Assembly (NCBI RefSeq): GCF_963966145.1
Contig: NC_091049.1
Span: 7,936,001 to 8,000,000 of the forward strand
Reading direction: 5' to 3'
Source: Tenebrio molitor
Taxonomy: Eukaryota > Arthropoda > Insecta > Coleoptera > Tenebrionidae
DNA length: 64,000 nucleotides
Position numbers and translations under genes: made by a program. The notes under the pieces were generated by a model. It worked only from the letters and a program-made list of their open reading frames with translations, ran no database searches and was not told the origin of the DNA. This document shows positions 23,022 to 34,995 of the stretch, in pieces. Each line of letters begins with the position of its first letter. Position 1 is the first letter of the stretch.

Positions 23022-23347
23022 CAGTTGGTTGCAAAAAAAAACGGAAAATGTCAAAAACTATGTTGACGTTTTTCCTTAAAATTTTGTTAATGTAAAACTG
23101 TCGACAGGTCGGCGAGGTTAGAATTTCTTGTCACTGTACTTTTTACTACTCCAAATTCTGCATCTAGATCCGTAATTTTTCTATCATTTTCTAAATGGCC
23201 GGCGATGATAGCTCTGTCTGTTTCAGATAAATGAAGCATTGTGGTAAAAAAAAAAATTACATTAATTTTTTGAAAACTGTCAATGTCATCAGATTTTGTT
23301 CACACTATAAAAAAAATTTCATTTTCCGTTTTTTCTGCAACCAACTG
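23022..23347. mobile_element. mariner-like MITE, absent from paralogous copy
   Basis: Inverted ends acagttggttgca.. followed by an A run and ggaaaatg, flanked by TA. The duplicate at ~60850 reads straight through (aataatacatttttt), a direct empty site. Confidence 0.85.
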
Positions 23348-23411
23348 TACATTTTTTGTATTATGTTTAGGTCTCCAGATTGTTTTACATTATTCTTATT
23401 GTTTCTAGCCG

Positions 23412-25406
23412 ATGAGTTATCATCTAGAAAAACGAGCAAGAATGGAAGGAGGAAGTGCAAATGAGGTACAAAGAAAGGCAAGTTTAATAAATGTAGTCTC
23501 ATACCTGTTTATGTAGCATTTCTGTTCTTGCATGGTTATGTGATATATGTTTTTATCTTTTCAGAGCACATCACCAAAGAAAATATGTAATTTGTCCACA
23601 CAATCATTTAGTGAAATCATACACGTTGCTGCCTTTGTGGATAAGACGCTATTTATTAAAGCCTTTCTTGAAGCAGATAAAGTGGTAGTAGCTTTGGCGC
23701 CTCGCCGCTTTGGGAAATCAACAAACATGGACATGGTGAAAGAATTCCTAACAGGGAACAAAAAACTCTTCCAAGACAATCAGTTAAAAATATGGAAAGA
23801 GAAAAGGTTTTTTTTTGATAAGTACTGCCAAGAGAATCCTGTCATATACGTGGACTTTAAAAATATCTCTGGTATAACTGAAGATGAACTCCTTCAATCA
23901 TTAAAGCATCTCATTTACTGTGCATTTAATGAACATCAGTATCTTGTGAAAAAGATCGATGGAAAATATTCTTGGTCAGATACGAAATTGGAGGTGGTGG
24001 GCCCTATTGAATTATTTGAGAAGTATTGGAATAATTTTGAAAATTTAAGTCGAAATAATGTGATTCAGGGATTGAAGCTCTTATCTCGCTGTTTACATGT
24101 GTACCATAACAAACTCGTTTATGTATTAATCGATGAATTCGATTCTCCTTTCATGAACATCATCGTCAAGCAATCAACTTCAAAGAATGATGTTCTGGAC
24201 GAAACCATCTATGTTATCGGTCGCATCATGTCCATTACGTTCAAAAACAACGAACATCTCAACAGAGGGTTAATAAATGCCTGTGTCCCCGTCGCAGAAC
24301 AAGTTTTATCTAGCGACGCGAACAACATCGAGTATTATCAGTTTTTGAGTGACCCCAGTTTTTCTCCTTATTTTGGATTTACAGATATAGAAGTGAAGAG
24401 TCTGTTTGAAAAAGAAGAATTTGTTGCTTTTAATAATGACCAAGTAAAAAAGTGGTACAATGGTTATAAATTAGTGGATGATGAAGGGGACTACGCCATT
24501 TATAGCTGTTATTCAGTTTTAAAATATTTGAGCACAAGTCACGAAATGAAGAAACCATGCTTTGACAATTACTGGGTTGACTCGGACAGCATCACTCACC
24601 TAAAACATCTGTTTGGACATTATTGGATTCGTGAATTGATTGAAGATCTTATTGATGGAGAAGAGATCGAAATAAAGGCCATTCAAAAATTTTCGAAAGA
24701 AAACATAATTGCCTTACTAAACTTGGTTCATCAAGAACTTAAATCTATACATATGTCAGATGCACATCTTTTCCTCCAATTGTTGACCGAAAATGGATAC
24801 TTGAATGTTTTACGCACTAGCCCTGAGAATCGAAGAATCACCATTCGGATTCCAAATCAAGAAATTAGGACGTTGTTTCAGGAAAAATGTTATGATGTAG
24901 AATTGTTTTCAAAGAAACACCAGCTTTTAGATGAAAATATTGAGGGTTATTTGGCTGCATTAGAATCAGTGCTAACAAGAGAAGACAAAAATGTATTTAC
25001 TGAATATGCAAAGGCTGTCTCTAAATTGTTTGATGGAGCCATAATGCCCCAAAACGAGGACGAATTTTATTGTATTCTCTTTGTTTTGGCATATAATGTT
25101 AAATTTTATATAGTTCGCAGTGAACTAAGCATCTCCCGAAGAAAATCTAAAGGAAGACCGCCTCATCTTGATTTGCTTATGATTTTGAATGAAGCTGGCT
25201 TGATTGTGGAATTAAAATTTGCTGACCAATCATCAGCGGCCGCTCTTTCTCAAATTAGAACGCGACAGTATGAATCAAGCTTCGACAACTACAAAAATGT
25301 CACAAAGAAAATTCTTATGGGTTTGCATATGACTAAAGAAGGGAAAGTTAGTCTGACTTACACTATTGGCGATTCACCTCCAGAAACTGTTACCAGCCAT
25401 GAATAG
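23412..25406 (+). CDS. AAA-ATPase-like / PD-(D/E)XK nuclease-family protein
   Basis: Two exons: 23412-23477 (MSYHLEKRARMEGG.., 22 residues) and 23565-25406, giving 635 residues. The donor is AAG|GCAAGT, a GC-AG intron; AG|GTACAA nine bases upstream is an in-phase alternative. Walker A is APRRFGKST (~67-75), with the RRxGKS form of this family. Walker B is VYVLIDEFDSP (~207-217). Near the C-terminus PHLDLLM supplies D558, LIVELKF supplies E571-x-K573, and Q585 follows: a complete PD-(D/E)XK set. The architecture (AAA-ATPase-like domain followed by a nuclease domain) is widespread in bacteria and patchy in eukaryotes, including some insects; its role is unknown. The frame is fully open and no bacterial neighbours remain. 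Acquisition by transfer is likely but not provable here. Confidence 0.85.
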
Positions 25407-25895
25407 ACTTTTGATGGCACAGACGTCTTTTTTTATTTGTATTGTCATTGTATTACCGTTGTTAAATGAATACAATAATTTTAATGGTGTTTTTTAGCGT
25501 TTCAATTTTTATAAACAATAGAACTGCATGAGTCTGTGTTGTGAATTTAGCTTTAGGCAACTTTGGGAGTTTCTGGTGTTCCTTTAGTTCGTGGTAAGGT
25601 TATTTTTAATATCATAGATAGTGGGTGAAGAGAATTTTATGGATTTAGAGGAATCTTTCGGTTTGTTCGTATTAGGATAATTAATTTTTATTTTTATGGT
25701 TTAAATAGAATTATTTTTTTCTTTTTTGGTTTGTTTATTTTTTATTAATTTAGATTGCTTAATTTAGAGCGTAGTACTGAAGATACCAAAGTGGTTTTTA
25801 ATTTCTAAAGATTTTTAATTTTTCTCAACTATAAAAATTAGAAATATAATCATAGGCTTAATTTTAAAATATTTCTTTAATTGGGATTTTTCCAT

Positions 25896-27546
25896 TTTTA
25901 ACTTACCCGACCAAAGGTGGGTAAGTTATTGTGATCGGTCCAAAATTTCGAATTACTAATTTCATCAGATCTTTGCGTTTTGAGGTCCCCTGAACACGTT
26001 TATGAAGTTTTTAGAATGATGTCTGTCTGTCCCACTTTTCGTTCTCCCACGATTACTCAAAAACGCTTTGACCGATTGCTTTCAAATTTGACCAACACAA
26101 ACTTACCCATGGTCTCTCGAGTTGAAAAGCTTTTGGTGTCAATCGGATCACGGGGGGTGGAAGAGGGTGAGGGTAGGTCGAAAAAATAATAAGGGAACAT
26201 GGAAATTTGACTTTACCGTTTGAAAGGGCATGTGTTTTTATGTTGGAAATTATATTTACTATTTGTGAGAATTAGAAGACGACTTATGTGGGTTAACACG
26301 GACAAGGTAGGTATCTTGGGTTAATTCAGGTTGGTTTAAATCACGACCTGCTAGATAGTCCGAGTGTCTATAGCGGCCTGGGCATAGAGCGAAAAATCCT
26401 ATTGTTCTCATGATTCTCACATTTGGGGTTGTTTTCGGGGGTTGCTGTTAGCAACTAACTGTCATGCTATCAAATGTGTGACAACGTCATGTGCATCGTG
26501 ACAATTTAGACATGCAGTCCACACTCCACACTCATGTATCTGCATGATGCATGCAGTCATACGTAGTTGTCCCGTGATAAATGATACTTTACTTTAATTG
26601 TAATTACATTTTGGATATTCTAAATTGGCAGAAGCAAGATGTTGCGCACTGGTCCATTGGTTTGGTTTTGCGGAAGGGACAAAGTTTCGGCGCCGCGTTT
26701 TTTGAAAATATCTTGGTCAGTGGCGAGTACAAATTCATAGAATAATAATTGTCCAAAATTATATAATTACATTCAAAACTGTACAAAACTTAAAGTATAC
26801 TTACCACTCATGTCCACCAAGAATGGCACGGATTAATTAAGCAAATATAATTGTTTTGTTATGGACCCATCTTCATCTGAAATGACCCGTTTAGGAAATA
26901 ATGTACCCACTGCAAATCCAAGATTGAGATTATAATTTTAATATTATTCCAGAAATAGGTTTACAACTAACGGAACTTGTTGTTGCTGCATTTACCGCAA
27001 TATCAGTTCTAATATGATAAAAAAGCCACTTTAAACACTAACAGCAAAATACTAAAAACCAGAAACACCAAGCAGAAGTAGCATCAACTAAATTAATAAC
27101 ATTTTTGTTATTAAAGTTACTTTTAAACTGTGAGGCTCTTGACATTGCACTTTGACAACTTCACTGAATTCATTACATTTGTTTGTGAGGTTATGATTAT
27201 TTAATGACATTCCCCCCTAAAGTGGCGCCGTGGAGATCACAGGCATTAAACCATCAAGACGGCGCGGCGGTAGCATAAACATACCCGACATAACCTAATT
27301 TTTTTTAAATGTCGTGTCAACTTAAAACATCCGGTCAGTGCCAATTACGAAACAGAAAAACGCCAATATTTTTCAATTGTTTCATTGCCAACAGACTCAG
27401 TCATTGTTGATCACGCTGTACATTACTGTTAGGGATTTTTTTTTTTTTTGTATTGCAATGAAAGTGTTTTATTTTTTCTAATATTGAACATTCAAAGCGG
27501 ACGTTTTGAATTTGTCAAAATATTTGACACTGTCACATTATAATTA
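25896..27546. other. no gene; repeat-like sequence near 25.9-26.2 kb
   Basis: 25905-26160 begins with an inverted pair (aacttacccgacc / ggtgggtaagtt) and reads like a dispersed repeat. The rest is AT-rich with no supported gene. Confidence 0.35.
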
Positions 27547-27935
27547 TTGAAAAAAATACGATCAAGTAGCGATATCATGGAGGCCACAGGCAGGGTTTTA
27601 AAGAGAAAATGCTTCACTTTAGAAATAAAACAAAGTGTTCACCGGTGTTTTAAAAACATTTGGGAAGTAAATGGTCCAAATTTGGGGAAGATGCCAGTTT
27701 ACCGAATGGTTGAGGAAATTTTTGCCGTAAGGTGATAAATCCACTTTTAATTTAAATTGATCTATTTAAAATGTTAGCTTCAGTCTCCTACAGATATCTG
27801 AAGGAAAAATACGGAGTAATTTGTGGATCGGGGGCACAGGCACAGAATGGAAACGACGCACGATGGAACAGTGAAGAAATATTTGCGCCGTTGTGCGCTT
27901 TTTTTAATTACAAGACCGCCGGTCTTCAGGCTTGA
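27547..27935 (+). other. possible small gene or transposase N-terminus
   Basis: A 62-codon frame (MEATGRVLKRKCFTL..) ends at a potential donor near 27730. A second open stretch beginning near 27793 (RYLKEKYGVICGSG) lies about 60 bases on after an AG. The basic, helical character recalls N-terminal DNA-binding parts of insect transposases, but I do not recognise the family. Confidence 0.25.
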
Positions 27936-28629
27936 CTTGAGAGGGTCTGCTCCTGAGCACTATTAATTTTGAATGTATCATGCTTCCACTCTGTGTCCTG
28001 CTCTGAAATCTTTTCGTTACCTACTTGTTGGTTTCAATGCCGGTATTTAATATTAACCTGTAGAATACCATATTTTAAGTAAAATATTCAAAACTAGTTT
28101 ACTTTGCTTGATTGCGGGACTCGATTAGAGATTTGTAAAAAATGACAATAATCGTACATTATAACCTTCAAAATATACATACCTAACCTGAATTATTATC
28201 TGACATTGCGTTTACAGTAGAAAAAAGTTGTATCCTATTACACCACAAAAGTTACTAAAATCACTAGATTTAGTTGTGTATATTGAAAATGGATGGAGTT
28301 TAGCTAAACAACGAATGAAAAAAGTTGGTATAGTTTGTCCAGCGAGAGATTGGTTGACATAAAAATCACTAAATTCTACGCAGAGAAAGTAGTACCTAGC
28401 GCGCGTAAAATTTGAAATATATCCTTCAAGCAAATATTGAGAAAAATTAAAAAAAAATCATAACAACGTCATCATGGTAGTTTTCTGTACCAAATCTGCG
28501 TAAAAGAACTTCTTTTTTTGTTACACTTTTTACTGAATTCTTTTTCGATAAAATGTTGATCTTAACAGAATAATCATTTATCTCAATTTGTGTGTACTGT
28601 ACGGTTGTACCGTATTGTTTTTGCCAAAT
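27936..28629. other. no feature seen
   Basis: AT-rich; no supported gene or repeat. Confidence 0.35.
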
Positions 28630-29124
28630 ATGGAAAGAAGATTGCATTTAAGTGAATTTGAAGTGAATAGGGCTATTGGAATGCTTGAAGACGGTCCCGC
28701 CAAGCAGAAGTAGCCCAAAATTTTGGGGTTAGCCAGAGTATTGTAAGTAAACTGTGGAATCGGTTTGCTGAGACAAATTCTGGTAGATAACGGCCCAGAA
28801 GTGAAAGACTGCGAAGTACAACAGCTCCACACGATCGTTATCTGCTTCTAACAAGAGAAGGCATCCTTTCTATCGAGCGTTACAAGTATGAAATGCCTTG
28901 CGACATGCTGGTGGACCAACAATTCACGTTCAAACAGTAAGAAATCGATCAAAAGGATTTGGTTTAGACAATTTTTGTCCATACATAGCACCTCTATTAA
29001 CACTAGCTGATCATGCAGCGTGTTTAGAGTGGACAAGAAAACATAAAAATTGGGTAGTGGAATGGGACTTTGTTCTGGTTGGAGATTAATCACGATTTGG
29101 TCTTCATAGCGATAGTGGTCCTGT
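28630..29124 (+). pseudogene. Tc1-type transposase, 5' half
   Basis: Starts MERRLHLSEFEVNRAIGMLE, then in shifted frames shows a helix-turn-helix (FGVSQSIVSKLWNRF), a linker, HAACLEWTRKHKNWV, and the catalytic Asp region (FVLVGDxSRFGLHSDSG, with a stop in place of Glu). Several frameshifts and stops. It is interrupted at 29125 by the 12-kb hAT-type element and resumes at 41197. Confidence 0.7.
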
Positions 29125-29626
29125 ACGAGGTTCAGTGACGGCTCGTTAGGGGCGGCAGAGTCGGCCGGGCCGTACCACACAAAATTACGAATTTTATTTT
29201 CATATTTTCTGATAAAAAAATGTTTACGTTATTTTTCTTCAAACCCAAATAACAACTTAAATTACAATTTACATGTCTGTCTCGTACCTAATTACATTGT
29301 ACTGTGTACGGTATCTTCTGTAAATATGTACACATATTGACAATAATAGACAAAGCCCTTCCTAGGCTCCTGCGGCAAATGTTTATTAAATAATAAATAC
29401 ATTTACGATGTATATGAGAAATATTTTTAAGCGCATTCGAAGAAATCATTCGGCTCCCTCTACGTTCGGCTCTGATTCGGCCAGTGACGGATTTGCCGAG
29501 TGCAACACAGAGTGCGGTTTTGAAACGATGAATACATTCAGAAATACGTCCAGCTGTCTCGTCTCACCAATCTTAACTTATGTTGTTGTAACCATATAAT
29601 TATAAAGAAATATAATGCGCCTTAGC

Positions 29627-30018
29627 TATAGTCTATTTTTTAATCAAAGAACCACGACCTGTTGATTTAGGTTTGTAAATATAAAATTTTACTAAATTTA
29701 GGGAATTTAATGATATCTATTGGCTATACCAGCCAATGTCTGTCATTTTTAATGTCCTTGAAAGTACGCAAACTCGCAGCTAAAGTTTAAACGTGTTATT
29801 AAACATGCTTAGCAAAGTAAGACATTTATTAAACTCTCAAATTAGTTGTTATTAGTCGTTATTAACTTTATTAACATGCTGCGCTACTAATATCTCTAAT
29901 AACCTCAATTTTTATATGATGAGATTTTTCACCCTATGTCAAAAGTGTACAATGTTGTCAGCTCTATTTTGGGTGTGAATTGCGGTGTTGTGGTTCTTTG
30001 ATTAAAAAATAAACTATA
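29627..30018. mobile_element. TA-flanked MITE, ~34-bp TIRs
   Basis: tatagtctattttttaatca.. at 29627 pairs with ..gattaaaaaataaactata at 30018, continuing through aaagaaccac. Non-coding. Confidence 0.75.
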
Positions 30019-30051
30019 CCTTCCCTATGCGTAGAAAGTCTTGCGGTCTTG

Positions 30052-30210
30052 CCATCTAAGTGAAACAAAACACAAGTGTCATCTCACTCTTTGAGACTGT
30101 CCACAAATGCGCATGAGCAAGAAAATAATTTAAGTTATAGCCATCTAAGTGAAACAAAACACAAGTGTGATCTTACTCTTTGAGATTGCCCACAAATGCG
30201 CATGAGTAGT
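30052..30210. repeat. two-unit tandem repeat, ~89-bp period
   Basis: The stretch gccatctaagtgaaacaaaa..gcgcatgag at 30052-30119 recurs at 30141-30208 with a few changes. Confidence 0.7.
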
Positions 30211-30394
30211 GCAGTACAGCGATATGTTTTTTGTCTCATAATGTTGGCAAGAAAAATTGGGCACAAGGCGCATTATATCTCTTTTTTATAGTTATATGGT
30301 TGTAACGGATAGCTTAGCTCGTTTCACAGAAACCCGGCCAGAGTTAATTTGGCCGGTGACCGCTCCAGCCTGCAGCGCTGCTAGACTGAGTTTG

Positions 30395-30434
30395 CTAAAG
30401 TCCCTAGATATATATATATATCTAGGGACTTTAG
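30395..30434. repeat. perfect 40-bp palindrome
   Basis: ctaaagtccctagatatata followed directly by its exact complement, with no spacer. The alternating TA centre should favour cruciform extrusion. Confidence 0.8.
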
Positions 30435-31597
30435 AGTTTGCCAGAAGGAGTCAAGAGTTTGCGTTTGCGTAGTTTAATTCCTTAATAGGGTATTTCACGG
30501 CGCAGGTTTAGAACACGCATGCGCCATTTTTCATACAACTCCTGTCAGATACATATCAGCTTGTGACCTAACCTCACAATATTAATAATAAAAATAATGA
30601 TAATAAAGTCTTCAAAACTGTTTAAAATGGGTAAAGTTAAGGCAAAGTATTACGGTGCAGTTAAACATTGTGTTTTTGCCGACTGTGTTAGTCATAATAG
30701 AATTGATACTTTATGAGTTGTATGAAAATAGGCGGAGTTTGCTACTGGGCATTCACTTAAAGAAATAGTCTATTTCAAATGCTCGTCTGCTCCTAACCGT
30801 TTAATGTATCGTCTTTTGTTTCTGTTTTGTGCGTTTAATCTGTTATTAATTACTATGGTATTATTTAAATTGTGAGTGTAACGGCCGGTTTCATAATCCG
30901 ACCCTAAAGTCTCCTTTATTAAAATGCGCCTTTAAGGTAAATGCGACATTAAAGCTAAAATAAAGGAGACTGCATTTCATAAACGCGGAATATCGAAACA
31001 TTAGTTAAAATTTGCATTAGTTCGAAAACGAATCATCCACCGTGTTTACGTGGTCATTTTCCTAGGGAATTTTACAGTAAACGTTTGAAAGTTTTGGTAA
31101 CTCGCAACTGTTTCCCTCGGACTTTGAAATATATTTCGAGTATTTTAATTTTTGTTTACAGTCTGAATTTTACATTTTGCTAGTGGAGCAGCGCCAAATT
31201 AAAACATCCGATTAATAAAAGATTGCGAACAAAAAAGCCAAATCCAACCTTTCAAGTGAAGGAATAATTTTATAAATCTAAAACAAAAGTTGTATAAAAT
31301 AACATCCTACACTTAAAGAGAAAAGAGAAGAACATGAAAGGAAAAATATTAGACTTACAGATTCAATTAGCAAGAAAACAATTGAGCAATAAAAACTAAT
31401 GAATTCATGGAATATCTTTATTTTCTAAATAGGACCTATAAGTTTCCGAAATGTTGATTTATAATCAATTGAATTATTGGGTACCTACTAATTCACAAAA
31501 AAAGCAGCAATTTGTTGCAATGTACATACTAGCGAAATGTCACTTGTCATGTATAAGGCATTCACGATCTTTTTGGGACCGAGTTGGCTATGACCAT

Positions 31598-33915
31598 TAT
31601 GACCAAAAAGTGGCCAGTGACAGCTCCGGGCTCTCAGGGGGTTTTCGGGGCATAGGGCGTGGGTTCGGATTATAAAAAAATGGGCGCCAGGCAGCTATTG
31701 TCTTGAGCTGGTTGTTAAGCTTGTCCAGCTGCCGGGACAAGTGCTCAGTTTCTCGGATGCTTCGGAGTCAATACGAAAGAACTTAATTCCTTGCGAATTA
31801 AATAATTGGTTTATTCAATTTTTGTCCAACAGTCCAGGAAATTCGAAATGCTTACTTAAGTGTGCACTGGTCCGTGGAATTGGCAACGTTACTCTACGTA
31901 ATTTTGTTAATTGAAATTTCGAACCAGTTCACATTAATGATCTTATTCAATACCTTATTCTGGTCTTATCAAGAAAGCTTTCCTTTACAGGTGACCTTGT
32001 AACTTATTTGTGAATAAACTTAAAATTAATACAACTCCGATGAAAAAAAAACGAAAGGAAAATCTGTTGCATGCGTGAAACAAGAATGAAGCGCAGTCTT
32101 CTGCTTTCATAAATTTACAACGTTAATTTAACATCGATTCTATAATTGAAAAAATTGCAAATTTACTGGAAGTAGAGGAACCGCTACTAATAATTGAAAT
32201 GTGAAATTTGAAAACTTGAGCTTTGTGAAGTCTTTCTAAAAATTTGAAATTATTGAAATGCGAGATTTTTACAAATTGAAACGGTTCTAAATATTGAGAA
32301 GCGGGATATTTGAGGCGTTCTTTGATTTTTCGCAAATCCGCAATTAAATTGTGCGACTTATCTTACGCCGGTAACGTGGTGTGACCTTGACGATTTTCTT
32401 TAGTCCTTGGTGAAACGGTACGTGGTCCGATGACCTTAATGGACGGTTTGCGGTCTGGCGACGACCACTCTGACGAACGATGTGGCGACGATCACCCCAT
32501 ATAACGATAGTCCTGGTGAACAATCACCCTAAAAGCGACGCGGCGACGAATGACCCTAAAGAATAACGTTCCTGGTCCGAACTATCGCCCCAAATAACGA
32601 TGACTGGTCCGGCTGACCCTAAAGAACAACGTTCCTGGTCCGGCTGACCCTAAAGAACAACCCCTAACGAATTGTCGTTAGTGTTGCGGAACTCAATCGA
32701 TTCGGTAATTACCTTTCCGCTGAAAGGGGTTGCTTCTCGATAATTCGAAGGAGGACTTTCCGGTTCTCCTTCGCGGTACGGTAACGGTAATCTGGCTCGA
32801 ACTACCCCTAACGGACGAAAATTAGTGAAGTGAATTCGCTAATGAAGGATAATTACCTCTATCTCGCTAGATGACGAGGGGTTTCTCGACCACGGCAAAA
32901 CGGTAAACGGTAAAACGGTAAATCTTCGGGCTCCTCGACGGCCCCGAAGGCTGGCAGCGCCGGACGATAAGCGCCATGGCGTTCGGCAATCCACCCACAG
33001 GGATGATTGCGGATCCCGAACGCCACGCACGTGATTCGCAGCTCGCGACTTGCGGCACCTGCCGCCCGCTCGGCGGTCGCCGACCGAGTCCCTTTAATTT
33101 CCGCTCGCGATCGGTTTTTTTTTTTTTGGCTACCCCCGGCTCTAGGAGATCAACCCGAAAGATCTGGACCTTATTCCGTTGGGCGATAAGGCGTCCCGGT
33201 TATTGTACTGACCGCGCATCTTGATGACAACTTCCGGCGATCCTACACTTGCACGCTAAATGACAGATGGTCGAACATGGCGCCGGTTTGTTTACGTTGG
33301 ACTTCACCGATCGAAAAATCCGGATGTCGAAGCGGTAATGTGTCGGTGAGTCCACGCGTAACACACGATAGATGTTGCTTCCAGAATTCGATCCCAAAAA
33401 CGATATCCGCAGATGATCCCGATGCGCTTGGGGCCCGCCGAGATACTACTACGCTGGCGACACCAGGCGCGGCATCACAGCGTGATCCTGACGTGTCCCC
33501 ACAAAACGGACCACCTGCGAACGACGGTACGAAACTGGAAGAACGACGATACGGCTGGCACCCAGACTCTACAAAATGGACTGTAAATGAAACGCGACAG
33601 GAAAAAACGAAAACCGAAAGTGAAACTGAAAGCAAAACCGAAATAAAACTGAAAGTGATCCGATAAACAAAAATGAACCCTGAACCGATAAACTCAAAAT
33701 GAATTGACTGACGGCACAAACAAACTGAATTATTTCGAAATGAGCGTCCCCAAAAAAGGTTACGGCAGGGTGGGCGCGTCGCGACGTCATATGCCGTGCG
33801 TTGTGTTGCTTGTTCCTGATCTTCGAACAGCGATCTTATTGTCCCGCGAGCATAAGTAGGACCTCTTGGCCTCCTACCCCGGCCAAAACGAATAGTGGCA
33901 CTTTGACCTGCTACA
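31598..33915 (-). repeat. long terminal repeat (3' LTR of minus-strand element)
   Basis: First copy of the 2318-bp repeat. It contains short CG-containing motifs repeated in clusters (ctggtccggctgaccctaaa and variants, 32500-32660), which may be transcription-factor sites. Open frames inside are not conserved in the diverged solo copy. Confidence 0.85.
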
Positions 33916-33929
33916 CTACCCCCCTCCTC
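33916..33929 (-). other. polypurine tract
   Basis: Minus strand gaggaggggggtag directly against the 3' LTR, the expected place for plus-strand priming. It fixes the element's orientation. Confidence 0.7.
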
Positions 33930-34970
33930 AAAAAGAAAAAAGAAAAGGTAACGCGGTTGCCTTTTTCTTTTTACACAAAACGAAGATGAAGTCTTCTCAA
34001 AAACGTCAAAATTTGTTCAATGGAAAAGTTTTGATTCCGCCACAAAATGGCTAGTTGATATCTGCGCGTATCAAACGATTGAAAACTGAATCTCAATGTC
34101 AATTAGTACTTGAGTACTGCGGTATGATGTAAGTCGAATTCGGGATATGTCACAAATGGGGTTTTTCAAATAAACTTTTCCTGAACAAACTCCACGGTAA
34201 AATTTTTGGTCTCGATCATTTCAAAAAATTCGACGAAAAAAAATGCAACGCAATTTTCGCTGCAGCGCTCGAAAACGGAAAGTGAAAATGCGACGAAGCG
34301 TTTTCCACGATTCCACGGAACGTCATCCGCAAAAAAATCGCTCATAGAGACACTTGGAGGTCTTCGAGTGTCTGACCTTGACATTGGCGAAATGTCCACC
34401 GTTTCTCCGATTGTGCGACAAGGATGGAACTCAAACAAACATGTCACCCGAAAAAGTGTTTCGCAGCGCGATAACGTTCTCAAAAAATTTCTTATCTGTG
34501 AAGACACGAGATAAGACTGAATACAATCCGCTAATTTTCTCTGCAAAATTCCTGCTTCTCTTACACGGTAAAAAAATTGAAAACTGAAATTTCTCTGAAA
34601 CCCAAACCCAAAGCTCCGATTGTTGAACAATGAAAAATCTGTGATCTTGCCAAATCTGTAGTTGAGTCACAAACACGATAAACAAAGCTGAATGAGCCAA
34701 ACTGACCAAATTTGCGGAATTCAAACGAGGAAGCAAAATCGTCAAAATTTGTGACTGCTACAAAGTTGACAAATCACACCCCTAACAAATCGCGTCAAAA
34801 TTTGTGGCGGCTCGATTGACTTGACAGGCCCTCGAAAATCCAAGCGTCAAAATTTGTGGCTGTCAAATGCAAGCGAGCCCTCGAGGCCCAAATTGGTTTA
34901 CAAATTTCGCGAAAATGAAGATGAGCGATAAACGAAAATTTGTGGTTGCTCCAAAAAGTCGGGAAATCGG

Positions 34971-34988
34971 GCCCCACGTTGGGCGCCA
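34971..34988 (-). other. primer-binding site, tRNA-Lys type
   Basis: The minus strand reads tggcgcccaacgtggggc seven bases inside the 5' LTR; this 18-mer is the standard tRNA-Lys(1,2) primer site of retroelements. Confidence 0.75.
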
Positions 34989-34995
34989 AAATTTG

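Larger units (their letters stand above)
22157..25895 (+). repeat. duplicated unit with AAA/nuclease gene, copy 1
   Basis: Homology with the inverted copy at 56446-61935 begins at tataatattctgctaca and ends at gggatttttcca. It covers ~1.25 kb upstream, the gene and ~0.5 kb downstream. Copy 1 has a MITE (23022-23347) that copy 2 lacks; copy 2 has two insertions that copy 1 lacks. No terminal repeats or target duplication were seen at the edges. Confidence 0.8.

Noticed and set aside
25905..26190. Small gene encoding a 69-residue protein
   Set aside because: The stretch reads like a dispersed repeat with an inverted pair at its start; the peptide has no recognisable domain.
33243..33719. A 158-codon open frame, repeated at 36641-37117
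   Set aside because: It lies within both LTRs, duplicates only because the LTRs do, has no domain, and is broken in the diverged solo LTR.
34166..34630. A 154-codon open frame in the interior of the LTR element
   Set aside because: No gag- or pol-like motif; overlapping frames on both strands are open as well, as in random sequence.
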